Origin: Microvirga aerilata
GTDB lineage: Bacteria; Pseudomonadota; Alphaproteobacteria; Rhizobiales; Beijerinckiaceae
NCBI RefSeq assembly: GCF_016743775.1
Contig: NZ_JAEQMY010000039.1
Location: forward strand, 1 to 47,540
DNA: 47,540 bases
Reading direction: 5' to 3'
Shown here in pieces: positions 26,686 to 35,698 of this stretch (positions are counted from its first letter, which is position 1; every line of letters begins with the position of its first letter). Both the position numbers and the translations under genes were made by a program. The notes beneath the pieces are model-generated. The model saw nothing but the letters and a program-made list of their open reading frames with translations, made no database searches and was not told where the DNA came from.

Positions 26686-29337
26686 TTATTTAGCGTCGTC
26701 ACCATCGAGCGTTCGGCTCACGATATCGCCTACATCCCGGGAAAGATTGGGCTTTCTGGAAATCGTCCAGAGGGCCCGCTGAGCATGTTCCCGACGGGTG
26801 CTTTCCATCATCCGCCAGGTGCTGAAGGCCGTCAGGAGACGTGCGGCCAATTGCGGGTTCAGCTCGTCCGCTCGAAGCACGATAGAGGCAAGAAAGTCAT
26901 AGCCTGCGCCGTCGATGCGGTTGAACTGAACCTGGTTCAGCATCGCAAAGCTGCCGATCAACGAGCGCACCCTGTTTGGATTGCCGATTGAGAAGGCCTG
27001 GTGCTCCATCAGACCCTTCACCCTCTCCAGCGTGTCATCCTCCGGGATGGCCGCCTGCAAGGTGAACCACTTGTCCATAACAAGCGGTTCGTTGCGGTAG
27101 CGCTCGCCGAACTGGGTGATCGCCTCCTCGCGCGCCGCGCCCGGAAGGGTCGTCAGGACGCTGAGGGCGGCAAGGCGGTCCGTCATGTTGCTCGCGGACT
27201 CGGCCTGTGCCGCTGCGAGCTCTTCGCCGGCTGCCTGGTCGGCCGCTGCGATGAGGTCGAGAGAGGCGTTGCGCAGGGCACGGCGCCCGGCGCTTGCCGC
27301 ATCGGGGCTGTAGGGGCCTGAATCGGCCAGCTCCTCGTAGAAGCGATGCAGATGCGCGGAGCAGGTTTTTCCGATACGCCGGCGCATGTCCGACCGCGCC
27401 CGGTGAATGGCATCGGGATCCACATCCTTTCCGATCTCCTGCGCAATGTCGGCTTCGCTGGGAAGGGTCAGGACAAGGGCCGCGAAGGCGGGATCCCGCA
27501 GCGCATCCGTGTCCATGAAGGAGCAGAGAGCAGTCGAAAAGGCGTCGATCTCCTCGTCTGAAACCTGGGCTCCATTCGAGAGAGCCGCCAGATGGCGCAT
27601 CGCGACGGTCTGCGCCGCCTGCCAGCGGTTGAATGCATCCGAGTCGTGCTGCAGGAGGACGAGCAGTTCCTCGTTCGGCAGATCCAGGGTGACCTTCACG
27701 GGAGCCGAAAAGCCCCTGAAGAGCGAAGGGACGGGAAGCGACGTCACGCCCGTGAAGGTGAGGCTGTCCGCGGCTTTGTCGAGAATGAAGACTCCCCGCT
27801 CATCCACCTGCTCGCAGGCCGCCTCGACGGAGGACCCGTCATGGGCGACCAGGCCGAGGACGACCGGAATCGCCATTGCCTCCTTGTTCGGCTGCCCGGG
27901 GGTCGGCGGCGTGCTCTGCGTGAAATCGAGGCGGTAGGTCCCGGCCGCCTTATCATAATGGCTTTTGACCGTAACCCGCGGCGTGCCCGACTGTTCATAC
28001 CAGCGGGCGAAATGAGACAGGCTGCGGCCGCTGACCTCCGCAAAGGCCTCCAGGAAATCCTCGACCGTGGCAGCGGTGCCGTCGCAACGCTCGAAGTAAA
28101 GATCCATGCCGCGCCGGAAGCTTTCGTTCCCGATGATCGTCTTGAGCATGCGGACGATCTCGGCCCCCTTCTCGTAGACCGTGGCGGTATAGAAGTTGTT
28201 GATCTCGCGATATTGGGTCGGCCGCACGGGATGGGCCAGGGGGCTCGAATCCTCCAGGAACTGGCGCGCCCGCAGGGTTTTCACCTCCGCGATGCGATGC
28301 ACCGGGCGGGAGCGTTCGTCTGACGAGAATTCCTGGTCGCGGAAGACCGTCAGGCCTTCCTTCAGGCAGAGCTGGAACCAGTCGCGGCAGGTGACCCGGT
28401 TGCCTGTCCAGTTGTGGAAATACTCGTGGGCGATGATCGCCTCGATATGGGCATAGTCCATATCGGTCGCGGTCTCCGGGCTCGCCAGTACGTATTTGTC
28501 GTTGAAGATGTTGAGGCCTTTGTTCTCCATCGCGCCCATGTTGAAGTCGGACACGGCAACGATGTTGAACACGTCGAGGTCGTACTCGCGGCCGAAGACC
28601 CGCTCGTCCCAGACCATGGAGCGTTCAAGCGCGTCCAGGGCATAGTCGGCGCGATCCTCCTTGCCGGGCTCCACATAGATCGCAAGCTCGACCGCGCGGC
28701 CGCTCATGGTCGTGAAGGACTTGGACACCCGGCCGAGCCTTCCCCCCACAAGAGCAAAGAGATAGGACGGCTTGGGGTGCGGGTCCTCCCAGACGGCATA
28801 GTGCCGGTTCGAGCCTTCGACGGATCCGCTCTCCACGGGATTGCCGTTGCCCAGAAGAACCGGCGCCTCGTCGCGGTCCGCCTCGATGCGGGTGGTATAG
28901 ACCGCCAGCACGTCCGGCCGGTCGAGGAAATAGGTGATGCGCCGAAAACCCTCGGCCTCGCATTGCGTGCAGTAATTCCCGCTCGACCGATAAAGCCCCA
29001 TCAGCTTGGTGTTCGCCGTCGGATTGAGCTCCGTTTCGACGGTCAACGTAAAGGACTGCCGCGGTGGCTGCATGATCGTCAGGGATTGCGGCGAGGCCTC
29101 GAACTCCTCCTCAGCCAGGGAGCGTCCGTCGAGAGCCACGGCCTTGAGGTTCAGTTCGTCGCCGTCGAGAACGAGGGGAGCGCCCGGGCGCCCGTCCGGA
29201 TTGGGCCTCACCACAAGCGTCGCCCTGACCTGTGTTGCCGTCGGATGAAGGGAGACATCGAGTTCGACGCTGTCGATCAGAAAGTCGCTGGGCCGGTAGT
29301 CCACAAGGCGGACGATCTGGGCTGTATCGGTTCGCAT
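26686..29337 (-). CDS. pepN: Aminopeptidase N (M1 family)
   Basis: The 883-residue zinc aminopeptidase removes N-terminal residues from peptides in the cytoplasm. GAMEN (near 271) is the substrate N-terminus-binding motif. HEYFH gives zinc ligands His304 and His308 with catalytic Glu305, and Glu327 is the third ligand, the same spacing as E. coli PepN (297, 301, 320). The C-terminal helical domain is complete. I start at the ATG at 29337 (MRTDTAQIVRLVDYRPSDF), preceded by AAGAGAG. A longer in-frame reading would cover the opposite-strand glyoxalase gene and is discarded. It is divergent from that gene. Confidence 0.96.
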   Translation of the reverse strand: MRTDTAQIVRLVDYRPSDFLIDSVELDVSLHPTATQVRATLVVRPNPDGRPGAPLVLDGDELNLKAVALDGRSLAEEEFEASPQSLTIMQPPRQSFTLTVETELNPTANTKLMGLYRSSGNYCTQCEAEGFRRITYFLDRPDVLAVYTTRIEADRDEAPVLLGNGNPVESGSVEGSNRHYAVWEDPHPKPSYLFALVGGRLGRVSKSFTTMSGRAVELAIYVEPGKEDRADYALDALERSMVWDERVFGREYDLDVFNIVAVSDFNMGAMENKGLNIFNDKYVLASPETATDMDYAHIEAIIAHEYFHNWTGNRVTCRDWFQLCLKEGLTVFRDQEFSSDERSRPVHRIAEVKTLRARQFLEDSSPLAHPVRPTQYREINNFYTATVYEKGAEIVRMLKTIIGNESFRRGMDLYFERCDGTAATVEDFLEAFAEVSGRSLSHFARWYEQSGTPRVTVKSHYDKAAGTYRLDFTQSTPPTPGQPNKEAMAIPVVLGLVAHDGSSVEAACEQVDERGVFILDKAADSLTFTGVTSLPVPSLFRGFSAPVKVTLDLPNEELLVLLQHDSDAFNRWQAAQTVAMRHLAALSNGAQVSDEEIDAFSTALCSFMDTDALRDPAFAALVLTLPSEADIAQEIGKDVDPDAIHRARSDMRRRIGKTCSAHLHRFYEELADSGPYSPDAASAGRRALRNASLDLIAAADQAAGEELAAAQAESASNMTDRLAALSVLTTLPGAAREEAITQFGERYRNEPLVMDKWFTLQAAIPEDDTLERVKGLMEHQAFSIGNPNRVRSLIGSFAMLNQVQFNRIDGAGYDFLASIVLRADELNPQLAARLLTAFSTWRMMESTRREHAQRALWTISRKPNLSRDVGDIVSRTLDGDDAK

Positions 29338-29529
29338 GAAAACTCTCTTGACTGTAATAAAGTTTAAGTTTGGGGCTGCGGCGACAGGCTGCAAGGCTGT
29401 GTGAAACAGAGCTTGTTTAAAGTCATCCTTTCTTGAGCAAATCCAAGGCATTTCGGGCGCGATAAAAAGGTACCTCTTGATCTCTCCGGCAAATACGCCA
29501 TGACCTACCCGAGCGTAAGGGGAGACACC

Positions 29530-29970
29530 ATGGAATACCTTCACACGATGGTTCGCGTTTCGAATCTCGATCAATCCCTCGACTTCTTCTGCAACAAGTT
29601 CGGCCTTGTCGAAGTGCGCCGGATCGAGAACGAGAAGGGGCGTTTCACCCTTGTTTTCCTGGCGGCTCCCGGGGATGTGGAGAAGGCCGAGCACACGAGG
29701 GCGCCGCTTCTGGAGCTCACCTACAACTGGGACGAGCATGAATATGCGGGCGGACGGAATTTCGGCCACCTCGCATATCGGGTCGACGACATCTATGAGA
29801 CCTGCCGGAAGCTGATGGATGCGGGCGTGACCATCAACCGTCCCCCCCGCGACGGCTACATGGCCTTCGTCAAAACTCCCGACAACATTTCCATCGAGCT
29901 GCTCCAGCGCGGCGATCCGAAGCCCGCGCAGGAGCCTTGGGCGTCGATGCAGAACACCGGCACCTGGTAA
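29530..29970 (+). CDS. gloA: Lactoylglutathione lyase (glyoxalase I)
   Basis: The 146-residue protein isomerises the methylglyoxal-glutathione hemithioacetal to S-lactoylglutathione. The metal ligands His5 (EYLHTMVRV), Glu62 (LLELTYNW), His80 (FGHLAYRV) and Glu123 (ISIELLQ) are all present, with the usual glyoxalase I spacing. The short loops suggest the Ni/Co-dependent bacterial class, as inference. The ATG at 29530 follows AGGGGAGAC. The gene is divergent from pepN across a 192-nt spacer in which no confident promoter could be assigned. Confidence 0.93.
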   Translation: MEYLHTMVRVSNLDQSLDFFCNKFGLVEVRRIENEKGRFTLVFLAAPGDVEKAEHTRAPLLELTYNWDEHEYAGGRNFGHLAYRVDDIYETCRKLMDAGVTINRPPRDGYMAFVKTPDNISIELLQRGDPKPAQEPWASMQNTGTW

Positions 29971-29974
29971 GCCG

Positions 29975-30013
29975 GCACCCGGGGCGGTCGAACCGGCTCG
30001 CTCCCCCGGGTGC
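29975..30013. terminator. Possible stem-loop downstream of gloA
   Basis: A perfect 10-bp inverted repeat, GCACCCGGGG (29975-29984) / CCCCGGGTGC (30004-30013), has a 19-nt loop and begins 4 nt after the gloA stop. No T-run follows, so it may be a weak terminator or an mRNA 3' stabiliser. Confidence 0.45.
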
Positions 30014-30021
30014 GACTTCTG

Positions 30022-30049
30022 GTTCGATCCCCTTCCGTTCGATCCCCTT
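30022..30049. repeat. 13-nt tandem direct repeat upstream of xdhA
   Basis: GTTCGATCCCCTT occurs at 30022-30034 and again at 30037-30049, separated by CC. It lies 75-100 nt before the xdhA start and could be a regulator binding site or a slippage product. The words resemble a tRNA T-loop, but no tRNA can be folded here. Confidence 0.45.
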
Positions 30050-30123
30050 GGCGAAAAGGCCTTGCTCCGTCATTCTACCCGGCCCACCATAACAAGGCCG
30101 GGTCCAACCGGCGGAGGATCATC

Positions 30124-31605
30124 GTGGTACGAGACACTATCCGCTTCTGGCGGCAAGGACGAGCAGTCGAGGTTTCAGGCTTTCGCCCGCGCACCACGCT
30201 TCTGGATTACTTGAGACTTCAGGAGCGCCGCGTCGGCACCAAGGAGGGCTGTGCGGAGGGCGATTGCGGCGCCTGCACCGTGGCTCTGGGGCGGGTGAGG
30301 GACGGGCGCGTCCATTACGAACCCTTCAATGCCTGCATCCTGCTCCTCGGCCAGATCGACGGAGCGGAACTCGTGACCGTCGAGGATCTGGCCGCCCATG
30401 GCGACCTGCATCCGGTCCAGTCCGCCATGGTGGAAAGCCACGGCTCCCAGTGCGGCTTCTGCACCCCGGGCATCGTGATGAGCCTGTTCACCCTCTACCA
30501 CGGAGGCGAGCAGGTTTTGAGCCGCGAGAGCGTCAACGATGCGCTCGCCGGCAACCTCTGCCGCTGCACGGGCTACAGGCCGATTGCCGATGCGGCGCTT
30601 CAGGCTTGCGGCCGGCGGCCGGACGACACTTTTACCCAAAGCATGGAACAGACGGTCCAGGGGCTGGCACGGCTTGCCGACGGGCAGGATGTCTTCATCG
30701 GCGATGAGACCCGTTTCTTTGCCGCCCCCTCAAGCGAAGCTTCGCTTGCAGCCCTCTACGCCCAGCACCCTGACGCAACCCTGGTCGCCGGCTGCACCGA
30801 TGTGGGCCTGTGGATCACCAAAGGCATGGCCGAGATCGAGAAGATCATCTGGCTCGGGCGCGTGGCCGGTCTCGATCTGATCGAGGATGGCGCCGAGGCG
30901 CTCGGCATCGGGGCGACCGTGACCCATGCGGAGGTTTATCCATCGCTGGCGCGGATCGACCCCGATCTCGGCGAACTCATGCGCCGCTTCGGATCGGCGC
31001 AGGTCCGGGCTTCCGGAACGGTAGGGGGGAACATCGCCAACGGCTCTCCCATCGGCGATCTCGCTCCGGCTTTGATCGCTCTCGGCGCGGAACTCGAGCT
31101 GCGCCAGGGCGAGAACACCCGCACCATTCCGCTCGACAACTTCTTCATCGCGTATCGCAGGCAGGACCGTCTGCCGGGCGAATTCCTGCGCCGCGTGACG
31201 GTGCCGAAGCTCAAGGTGGGCGAGGTCTTTCGCGCCTACAAGATCTCGAAGCGCTTCGACGAGGACATCTCGGCCGCAATGGGCGCGTTCAAGTTCACCC
31301 TCGATGGACGCCGCATCGCGGAAGCGCGGGTGGCCTTCGGCGGCATGGCGGCAACCCCCAAGCGTGCCAAGGAGACCGAACAGGCCCTGGTTGGCCTTTC
31401 CCTCGACGAGCCCGCATCCTGGGGCGAGGCGATGGCGGCCATCGCCCGCGACTACCAGCCCCTCGACGATCATCGCGCCTCGGCCTCGTACCGCTCGACG
31501 GTGGCCCGCAATCTCGTGTTCAAGGCCCTGAGCGAGACCGCATCCGGCGAGACCCATGCGACGCGGATCGTCGGCCAGCGCGACGCGCTCCAGGCGGCGG
31601 AGTAG
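30124..31605 (+). CDS. xdhA: Xanthine dehydrogenase small subunit XdhA (2Fe-2S and FAD)
   Basis: The 493-residue subunit carries electrons from the molybdenum site to NAD+. The plant-type 2Fe-2S site is Cys43, Cys48, Cys51 and Cys71; the second cluster is Cys110, Cys113, Cys146 and Cys148 (CGFCTPG...CRCTGY). The FAD domain begins about residue 200 (TLVAGCTDVGLW, GTVGGNIANGSPIGD). It starts with GTG at 30124 behind GGAGG; translation further upstream has no family similarity. It is followed after 4 nt by xdhB. This split small/large arrangement is the bacterial XdhAB type. Confidence 0.96.
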   Translation: MVRDTIRFWRQGRAVEVSGFRPRTTLLDYLRLQERRVGTKEGCAEGDCGACTVALGRVRDGRVHYEPFNACILLLGQIDGAELVTVEDLAAHGDLHPVQSAMVESHGSQCGFCTPGIVMSLFTLYHGGEQVLSRESVNDALAGNLCRCTGYRPIADAALQACGRRPDDTFTQSMEQTVQGLARLADGQDVFIGDETRFFAAPSSEASLAALYAQHPDATLVAGCTDVGLWITKGMAEIEKIIWLGRVAGLDLIEDGAEALGIGATVTHAEVYPSLARIDPDLGELMRRFGSAQVRASGTVGGNIANGSPIGDLAPALIALGAELELRQGENTRTIPLDNFFIAYRRQDRLPGEFLRRVTVPKLKVGEVFRAYKISKRFDEDISAAMGAFKFTLDGRRIAEARVAFGGMAATPKRAKETEQALVGLSLDEPASWGEAMAAIARDYQPLDDHRASASYRSTVARNLVFKALSETASGETHATRIVGQRDALQAAE

Positions 31606-31609
31606 GGCC

Positions 31610-33940
31610 ATGAACGCACCCACCAAACCGACGATGGATGCGGAGGCACTCCGCCATGTGCGTCAGCCCCTGCCGCACGATTCCGGCGTCAAGCACGTCC
31701 AGGGCTCCGCGCAATATATCGACGACATCCGTGAGCCCGAGGGCACGCTCCACGTGGCGGTCGGCCAGTCGCCGAAGGCGCGCGGGCGCCTGATCTCCCT
31801 CGATGTCTCGGCCGTGCGCAGCCTCCCCGGTGTCGTGGCCGTGCTCACCGCGGCCGACATTCCCGGCAAGAACGACGTGTCGCCTGCCTTCGGCGATGAT
31901 CCGCTGTTCGTCGACAGCGAAATCAGCTTCTTGGGCCAAGCGCTCTTCGCGGTCGTCGCCACGACCCGCGACGTTGCGCGCCGGGCGGTGAAGAAGGCGG
32001 TGATGGAGATCGAAGCCGAGACGCCCAGCATCACCGTTGAAGACGCGCTGGAGCGCGGGGAGACCGTGCTGCCGGATTACGCTTACGGACGCGGCGATCC
32101 GAATGCCGCCATTGCGCAGGCGCCGCGCCGGCTCGACGGTGGGTTCCGCATCGGCGGGCAGGAGCACTTCTACCTCGAGGGCCAGGTGGCCTTCGCGATT
32201 CCCGGCGAGGACGGGGACGTTCATGTCTATTCCTCGACCCAGCACCCAACCGAGGTGCAGCATGTGGTCGCCCGCGTCCTGAACATCCCCGACGCCTATG
32301 TCACCTGCGAGACTCGCCGCATGGGCGGCGGGTTCGGCGGAAAGGAAAGCCAGGCAACGCAATGGGCCGTCACGGCAGCGCTCGCGGCGCGCGCGACCGG
32401 CCGGCCCTGCAAGCTGCGCCTCGATCGTGACGACGACTTCATCCTCACCGGCAAGCGCCACGACTTCCGCTGCGACTGGAATGTCGGCTTCGACGAGGAT
32501 GGGCGCATCCAAGGCTATGCGGTCGATCTGCTCGCCCGCTGCGGCAATTCGGCGGATCTCTCCGGCGGCGTGGTGGACCGGGCGATGTTCCACGCTGACA
32601 ACGCCTACTGGATGCCGAGCGTGCGCATCGCCTCGAAACGGCTGAAGACCAACACGGTCTCCAACACCGCCTTCCGCGGCTTCGGCGGTCCGCAAGGTAT
32701 GCTGGCCATCGAGCACGTGATGGATCAGATCGCCTGGGCGACGGGACGCGATCCGCTCGACGTGCGCTACACGAATTTCTACCGGCCGGGTGAGAACCTC
32801 ACGCCTTACGGAATGGAGGTCGAGGAGACGGACACCCTGGTCAATCTCGTGCGCACCCTCGAGCAGACCTCGAACTACCGGGCACGGCGCGAGGAGATCG
32901 CTGCCTTCAACGCGTCCTCGCCGATCATGAAGCGCGGCATCGCGCTGACGCCGGTGAAATTCGGCATCAGCTTCACGCTCACCCACATGAACCAGGCCGG
33001 CGCCCTGGTGCACGTGTACCAGGACGGTTCCGTGCACTTGAACCACGGCGGCACCGAGATGGGGCAGGGGCTCTACATCAAGGTCGCGCAGGTGGTGGCC
33101 GAGGAGTTCGGCATCGCCATGGAGCGGGTGCGCATCACCGCGACGACAACCGCGAAGGTGCCCAACACCTCGCCGACGGCGGCCTCGTCCGGGTCCGATC
33201 TCAACGGCATGGCGGCGCGTGTTGCGGCCGGAGCGATCAAGCGGCGCATGATTGCCCATGCGGCCGAGACCTACAACGTCCCCGAGGAGCAGATCGTGTT
33301 CCGCGACGACCGGGTCTTCGTCGGCAACGAGAGCGTGAGCTTCGACGAGCTGGTGAAGAAATGCGTTCTGGCCCGCGTGTCGCTGTCGGAGGCAGGGCAC
33401 TACAAGACCCCGAAGATCACGTGGAACCGCGAGAAGGCCACGGGTCGGCCCTTCTTCTACTTCGCCTATGGGGCAGCCTGTTCCGAGGTGATCGTCGATA
33501 CGCTTACAGGCGAGAACCGGCTGCTGCGAACCGACATCCTGCACGATGTGGGCCGCTCCCTGAACCCGGCCATCGACATCGGCCAGATCGAGGGCGGGTT
33601 CGTGCAGGGCATGGGCTGGCTCACCACCGAGGAGCTGGTCTTCAGCAAGGAGGGGCATCTGCTCACCCATGCGCCCTCCACCTACAAGATTCCGGTCGCG
33701 TCCGACATTCCGGCCGATTTCAACGTGGCGCTCTATCCCAACTCCAACCGGGAGGAGACGATCTACCGCTCCAAGGCCGTGGGCGAGCCGCCGGTCATGC
33801 TGGCGAACAGCGTGTTCTGCGCGCTGGCCGATGCGGTTCATGCGCTCGATCCGTCGAAGCCCGTGCCCCTGAACGCGCCTGCGACGCCGGAGGCTATCCT
33901 CAGGGCCTGCGAGGCGCTGCGAGGGAGGCCGATGGGGTGA
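31610..33940 (+). CDS. xdhB: Xanthine dehydrogenase large subunit XdhB (molybdopterin)
   Basis: The 776-residue subunit holds the molybdenum cofactor and oxidises hypoxanthine/xanthine to urate. GGGFGGKES lies at 239-247, RGFGGPQGM follows further on, and the catalytic Glu726 is in AVGEPPVML. Substrate-binding-type residues fit a xanthine dehydrogenase rather than a CO or aldehyde dehydrogenase. The start is the ATG at 31610, 4 nt after xdhA. The TGA overlaps the GTG of xdhC by 4 nt. Confidence 0.96.
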   Translation: MNAPTKPTMDAEALRHVRQPLPHDSGVKHVQGSAQYIDDIREPEGTLHVAVGQSPKARGRLISLDVSAVRSLPGVVAVLTAADIPGKNDVSPAFGDDPLFVDSEISFLGQALFAVVATTRDVARRAVKKAVMEIEAETPSITVEDALERGETVLPDYAYGRGDPNAAIAQAPRRLDGGFRIGGQEHFYLEGQVAFAIPGEDGDVHVYSSTQHPTEVQHVVARVLNIPDAYVTCETRRMGGGFGGKESQATQWAVTAALAARATGRPCKLRLDRDDDFILTGKRHDFRCDWNVGFDEDGRIQGYAVDLLARCGNSADLSGGVVDRAMFHADNAYWMPSVRIASKRLKTNTVSNTAFRGFGGPQGMLAIEHVMDQIAWATGRDPLDVRYTNFYRPGENLTPYGMEVEETDTLVNLVRTLEQTSNYRARREEIAAFNASSPIMKRGIALTPVKFGISFTLTHMNQAGALVHVYQDGSVHLNHGGTEMGQGLYIKVAQVVAEEFGIAMERVRITATTTAKVPNTSPTAASSGSDLNGMAARVAAGAIKRRMIAHAAETYNVPEEQIVFRDDRVFVGNESVSFDELVKKCVLARVSLSEAGHYKTPKITWNREKATGRPFFYFAYGAACSEVIVDTLTGENRLLRTDILHDVGRSLNPAIDIGQIEGGFVQGMGWLTTEELVFSKEGHLLTHAPSTYKIPVASDIPADFNVALYPNSNREETIYRSKAVGEPPVMLANSVFCALADAVHALDPSKPVPLNAPATPEAILRACEALRGRPMG

Positions 33941-34866
33941 GGGTCTGGCGCCAGCTCACCGATTTCGTGGCAAGGCACAAAAGCGCCGCCCTCATCACCG
34001 TGCATGACGTGAAAGGCTCCGCGCCGCGGGAGACCGGCGCCCATATGGTCGTGCGCCCGGACGGCGCCTTCCACGGGACCATCGGCGGCGGCCAGCTCGA
34101 ATTCCGCATGCTCGACATCGCCCGCGAGATGCTGGCGCAAGGGCGCGGGCCGGCGCGGATCGTCGACCAGGCGCTCGGGCCGGATCTCGGCCAGTGCTGC
34201 GGCGGGCGGGTGAAGATCCTGATCGAGACCTTCGGGCCCCAGGACTTGGAAGACCTCGCAGGGTTGGCGGAGGTGGAAGCCAGGGATCGCCTGTTCGAGG
34301 TGGCGTGCCGCTTTGAGGAGGGCCGGGTGAGACGCGAGGTCTCGTCGTCCGTGGGCGATGGCCCTAGGGCTGGCTGGCGCGAAACTCACGGGGAGGCCCG
34401 CACGCCCGTTCTTCTGTTCGGGGCTGGACATGTGGGCCGCGCCCTCGTGCTGTCGCTCGCGCCCTTGCCGTTCGCCGTGCGCTGGCTCGACGCCCGGGAG
34501 GATGCCTTTCCGTCGTACCTTCCGTCCAACGCAAAAGCGGTGCGCATGCGGGACCCGGAGGCGGAGATCGCGGAAGCCGAGCCGGGCTCCCTCGTCCTGG
34601 TCATGACCCACGACCATCCACTCGACATGGCCATTACGGCGGCGGCCCTGAAGCGGGATTTTCCCTATGTGGGCCTCATCGGCAGCGCCACGAAGCGGGC
34701 GCGGTTCGAGAAACGCTTTCGGGAGCTCGGCTTGTCCCAGGGAAAAATCGGCTCGCTCGTCTGCCCCATCGGCCTCCACGGCATTGCCGACAAGGACCCT
34801 GCCATCATCGCGGCCTCCGTGACCGCGCAGCTCCTGCAGGTTCGGGAGAAGGTCATGAAAGACTGA
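33937..34866 (+). CDS. xdhC: Molybdenum cofactor insertion chaperone XdhC
   Basis: The 309-residue protein binds and sulphurates the molybdenum cofactor for XdhB. The N-terminal domain has GSAPRETGAHMVV, GTIGGGQLE and the GQCCGG cysteine motif. The C-terminal Rossmann domain has LLFGAGHVGRALV, and the family end motif is YVGLIGSATKRARF. It starts with a GTG that overlaps the xdhB stop, so production is coupled to the large subunit. It is the last gene of the xdhABC operon and is followed by a repeat cluster. Confidence 0.95.
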   Translation: MRVWRQLTDFVARHKSAALITVHDVKGSAPRETGAHMVVRPDGAFHGTIGGGQLEFRMLDIAREMLAQGRGPARIVDQALGPDLGQCCGGRVKILIETFGPQDLEDLAGLAEVEARDRLFEVACRFEEGRVRREVSSSVGDGPRAGWRETHGEARTPVLLFGAGHVGRALVLSLAPLPFAVRWLDAREDAFPSYLPSNAKAVRMRDPEAEIAEAEPGSLVLVMTHDHPLDMAITAAALKRDFPYVGLIGSATKRARFEKRFRELGLSQGKIGSLVCPIGLHGIADKDPAIIAASVTAQLLQVREKVMKD

Positions 34867-34875
34867 CGTCCCACC

Positions 34876-35089
34876 GTCATCCCCGGCGCGCAAAGCGCGG
34901 GAAGGGGGGCCTCGGCGGTGCCCGTGTGAGTGGATTCCCTTCCCCTGCGCTGCGCTTCGGCCGGGAATGACACCAAGGTCAGCGCCGCCCTGTCATCCCC
35001 GGCGAGCCGCAGGCGAGGGAAGGGGATCCACTCACGCGCCCAGCGTTCTGAATTTCCCTTCCCGCGCTTCCCACCCTCCCGAGGATGAC
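34876..35089. repeat. Array of four alternating palindromic repeat units
   Basis: Units are at 34876-34908 (GTCATCCCCGGCGCGC, then GCGCGGGAAGGGG), 34926-34971 (inverted; ends GGCCGGGAATGAC), 34992-35035 (GTCATCCCCGGCGAGCC, then GGGAAGGGGATCCACTCAC) and 35055-35089 (inverted, degenerate; ends GAGGATGAC). Orientation alternates, and GTGAGTGGATTCCC at the start of unit two is the inverse of GGGGATCCACTCAC at the end of unit three. This is a mosaic-element-like structure filling the 273-nt gap between xdhC and the deaminase gene. No coding potential is seen. Confidence 0.8.
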
Positions 35090-35139
35090 GCCACGGAAAA
35101 TCTCTCGCCTCCCGCCGCCTCAAACGGTAAATAGGCCCC

Positions 35140-35625
35140 ATGAGCACCAACAAACTCGAAGATCAGCGCCATCTCGCGCGCGCCGTCGAATTGTCCCGCG
35201 AGCACATGGAGGAGGGCGCCGGTGGGCCGTTCGGCGCCGTAATCGTGCGTGACGGCAGGGTTCTGGCCGAGGGATGGAACCAGGTCACCTCGGCGAACGA
35301 CCCGACGGCCCATGCCGAGGTTACGGCGATCCGGCGCGCCTGCCAGGCCGTCGGCGATTTCTCCCTCGAAGGCGCCACCCTTTACACGAGCTGCGAGCCG
35401 TGCCCCATGTGCCTGGCCTCCGCCTACTGGGCACGGGTTTCCCGCATCGTTTATGCCAATACCCGGCAGGATGCGGCCGATATCGGCTTCGACGACAGCC
35501 TGATCTACGACGAAATCCCCAAGCCCATCTCCGAGCGCATCATCCCCATGGACCATCAGCCGAGCCTGGAGGCCAAGGCGGTGTTCGATGCCTGGGCTGT
35601 CAAGCCCGACAAGGTGGGCTATTAA
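35140..35625 (+). CDS. guaD: Nucleoside/guanine deaminase (CDA fold)
   Basis: The 161-residue zinc deaminase has HAE (His58, catalytic Glu60) and PCPMC with Cys88 and Cys91 as the other zinc ligands. Its length and the C-terminal segment (IGFDDSLIYDEIPKPISER, near-C-terminal DAWAVKPDKVGY) match the Bacillus GuaD/guanine deaminase type more than tRNA adenosine deaminases. Guanine deamination gives xanthine, the substrate of the XdhAB enzyme encoded just upstream, which supports the assignment. Cytosine or another base as substrate cannot be excluded. Confidence 0.85.
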   Translation: MSTNKLEDQRHLARAVELSREHMEEGAGGPFGAVIVRDGRVLAEGWNQVTSANDPTAHAEVTAIRRACQAVGDFSLEGATLYTSCEPCPMCLASAYWARVSRIVYANTRQDAADIGFDDSLIYDEIPKPISERIIPMDHQPSLEAKAVFDAWAVKPDKVGY

Positions 35626-35698
35626 TCGGCCGACGGGATAGCCGCATCCGGCAAGGCTTCCTATCTGAGTTCCACCCCATCTTTACCGAGACGAGCCC

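Noticed and set aside
29338..29769. N-terminal extension of PepN by 144 residues
   Set aside because: This part lies opposite the glyoxalase gene and has no M1-family similarity. The family N-terminus begins at 29337.
30020..30050. tRNA-like T-loop words (GGTTCGATCCC) suggesting a tRNA fragment or attachment site
   Set aside because: No acceptor, anticodon or D arm can be folded around them and no integrase or second att copy is present. A simple tandem repeat is enough.
34867..35139. CRISPR array
   Set aside because: Units alternate in orientation, vary in length and differ internally. There are no regular unique spacers and no cas genes.
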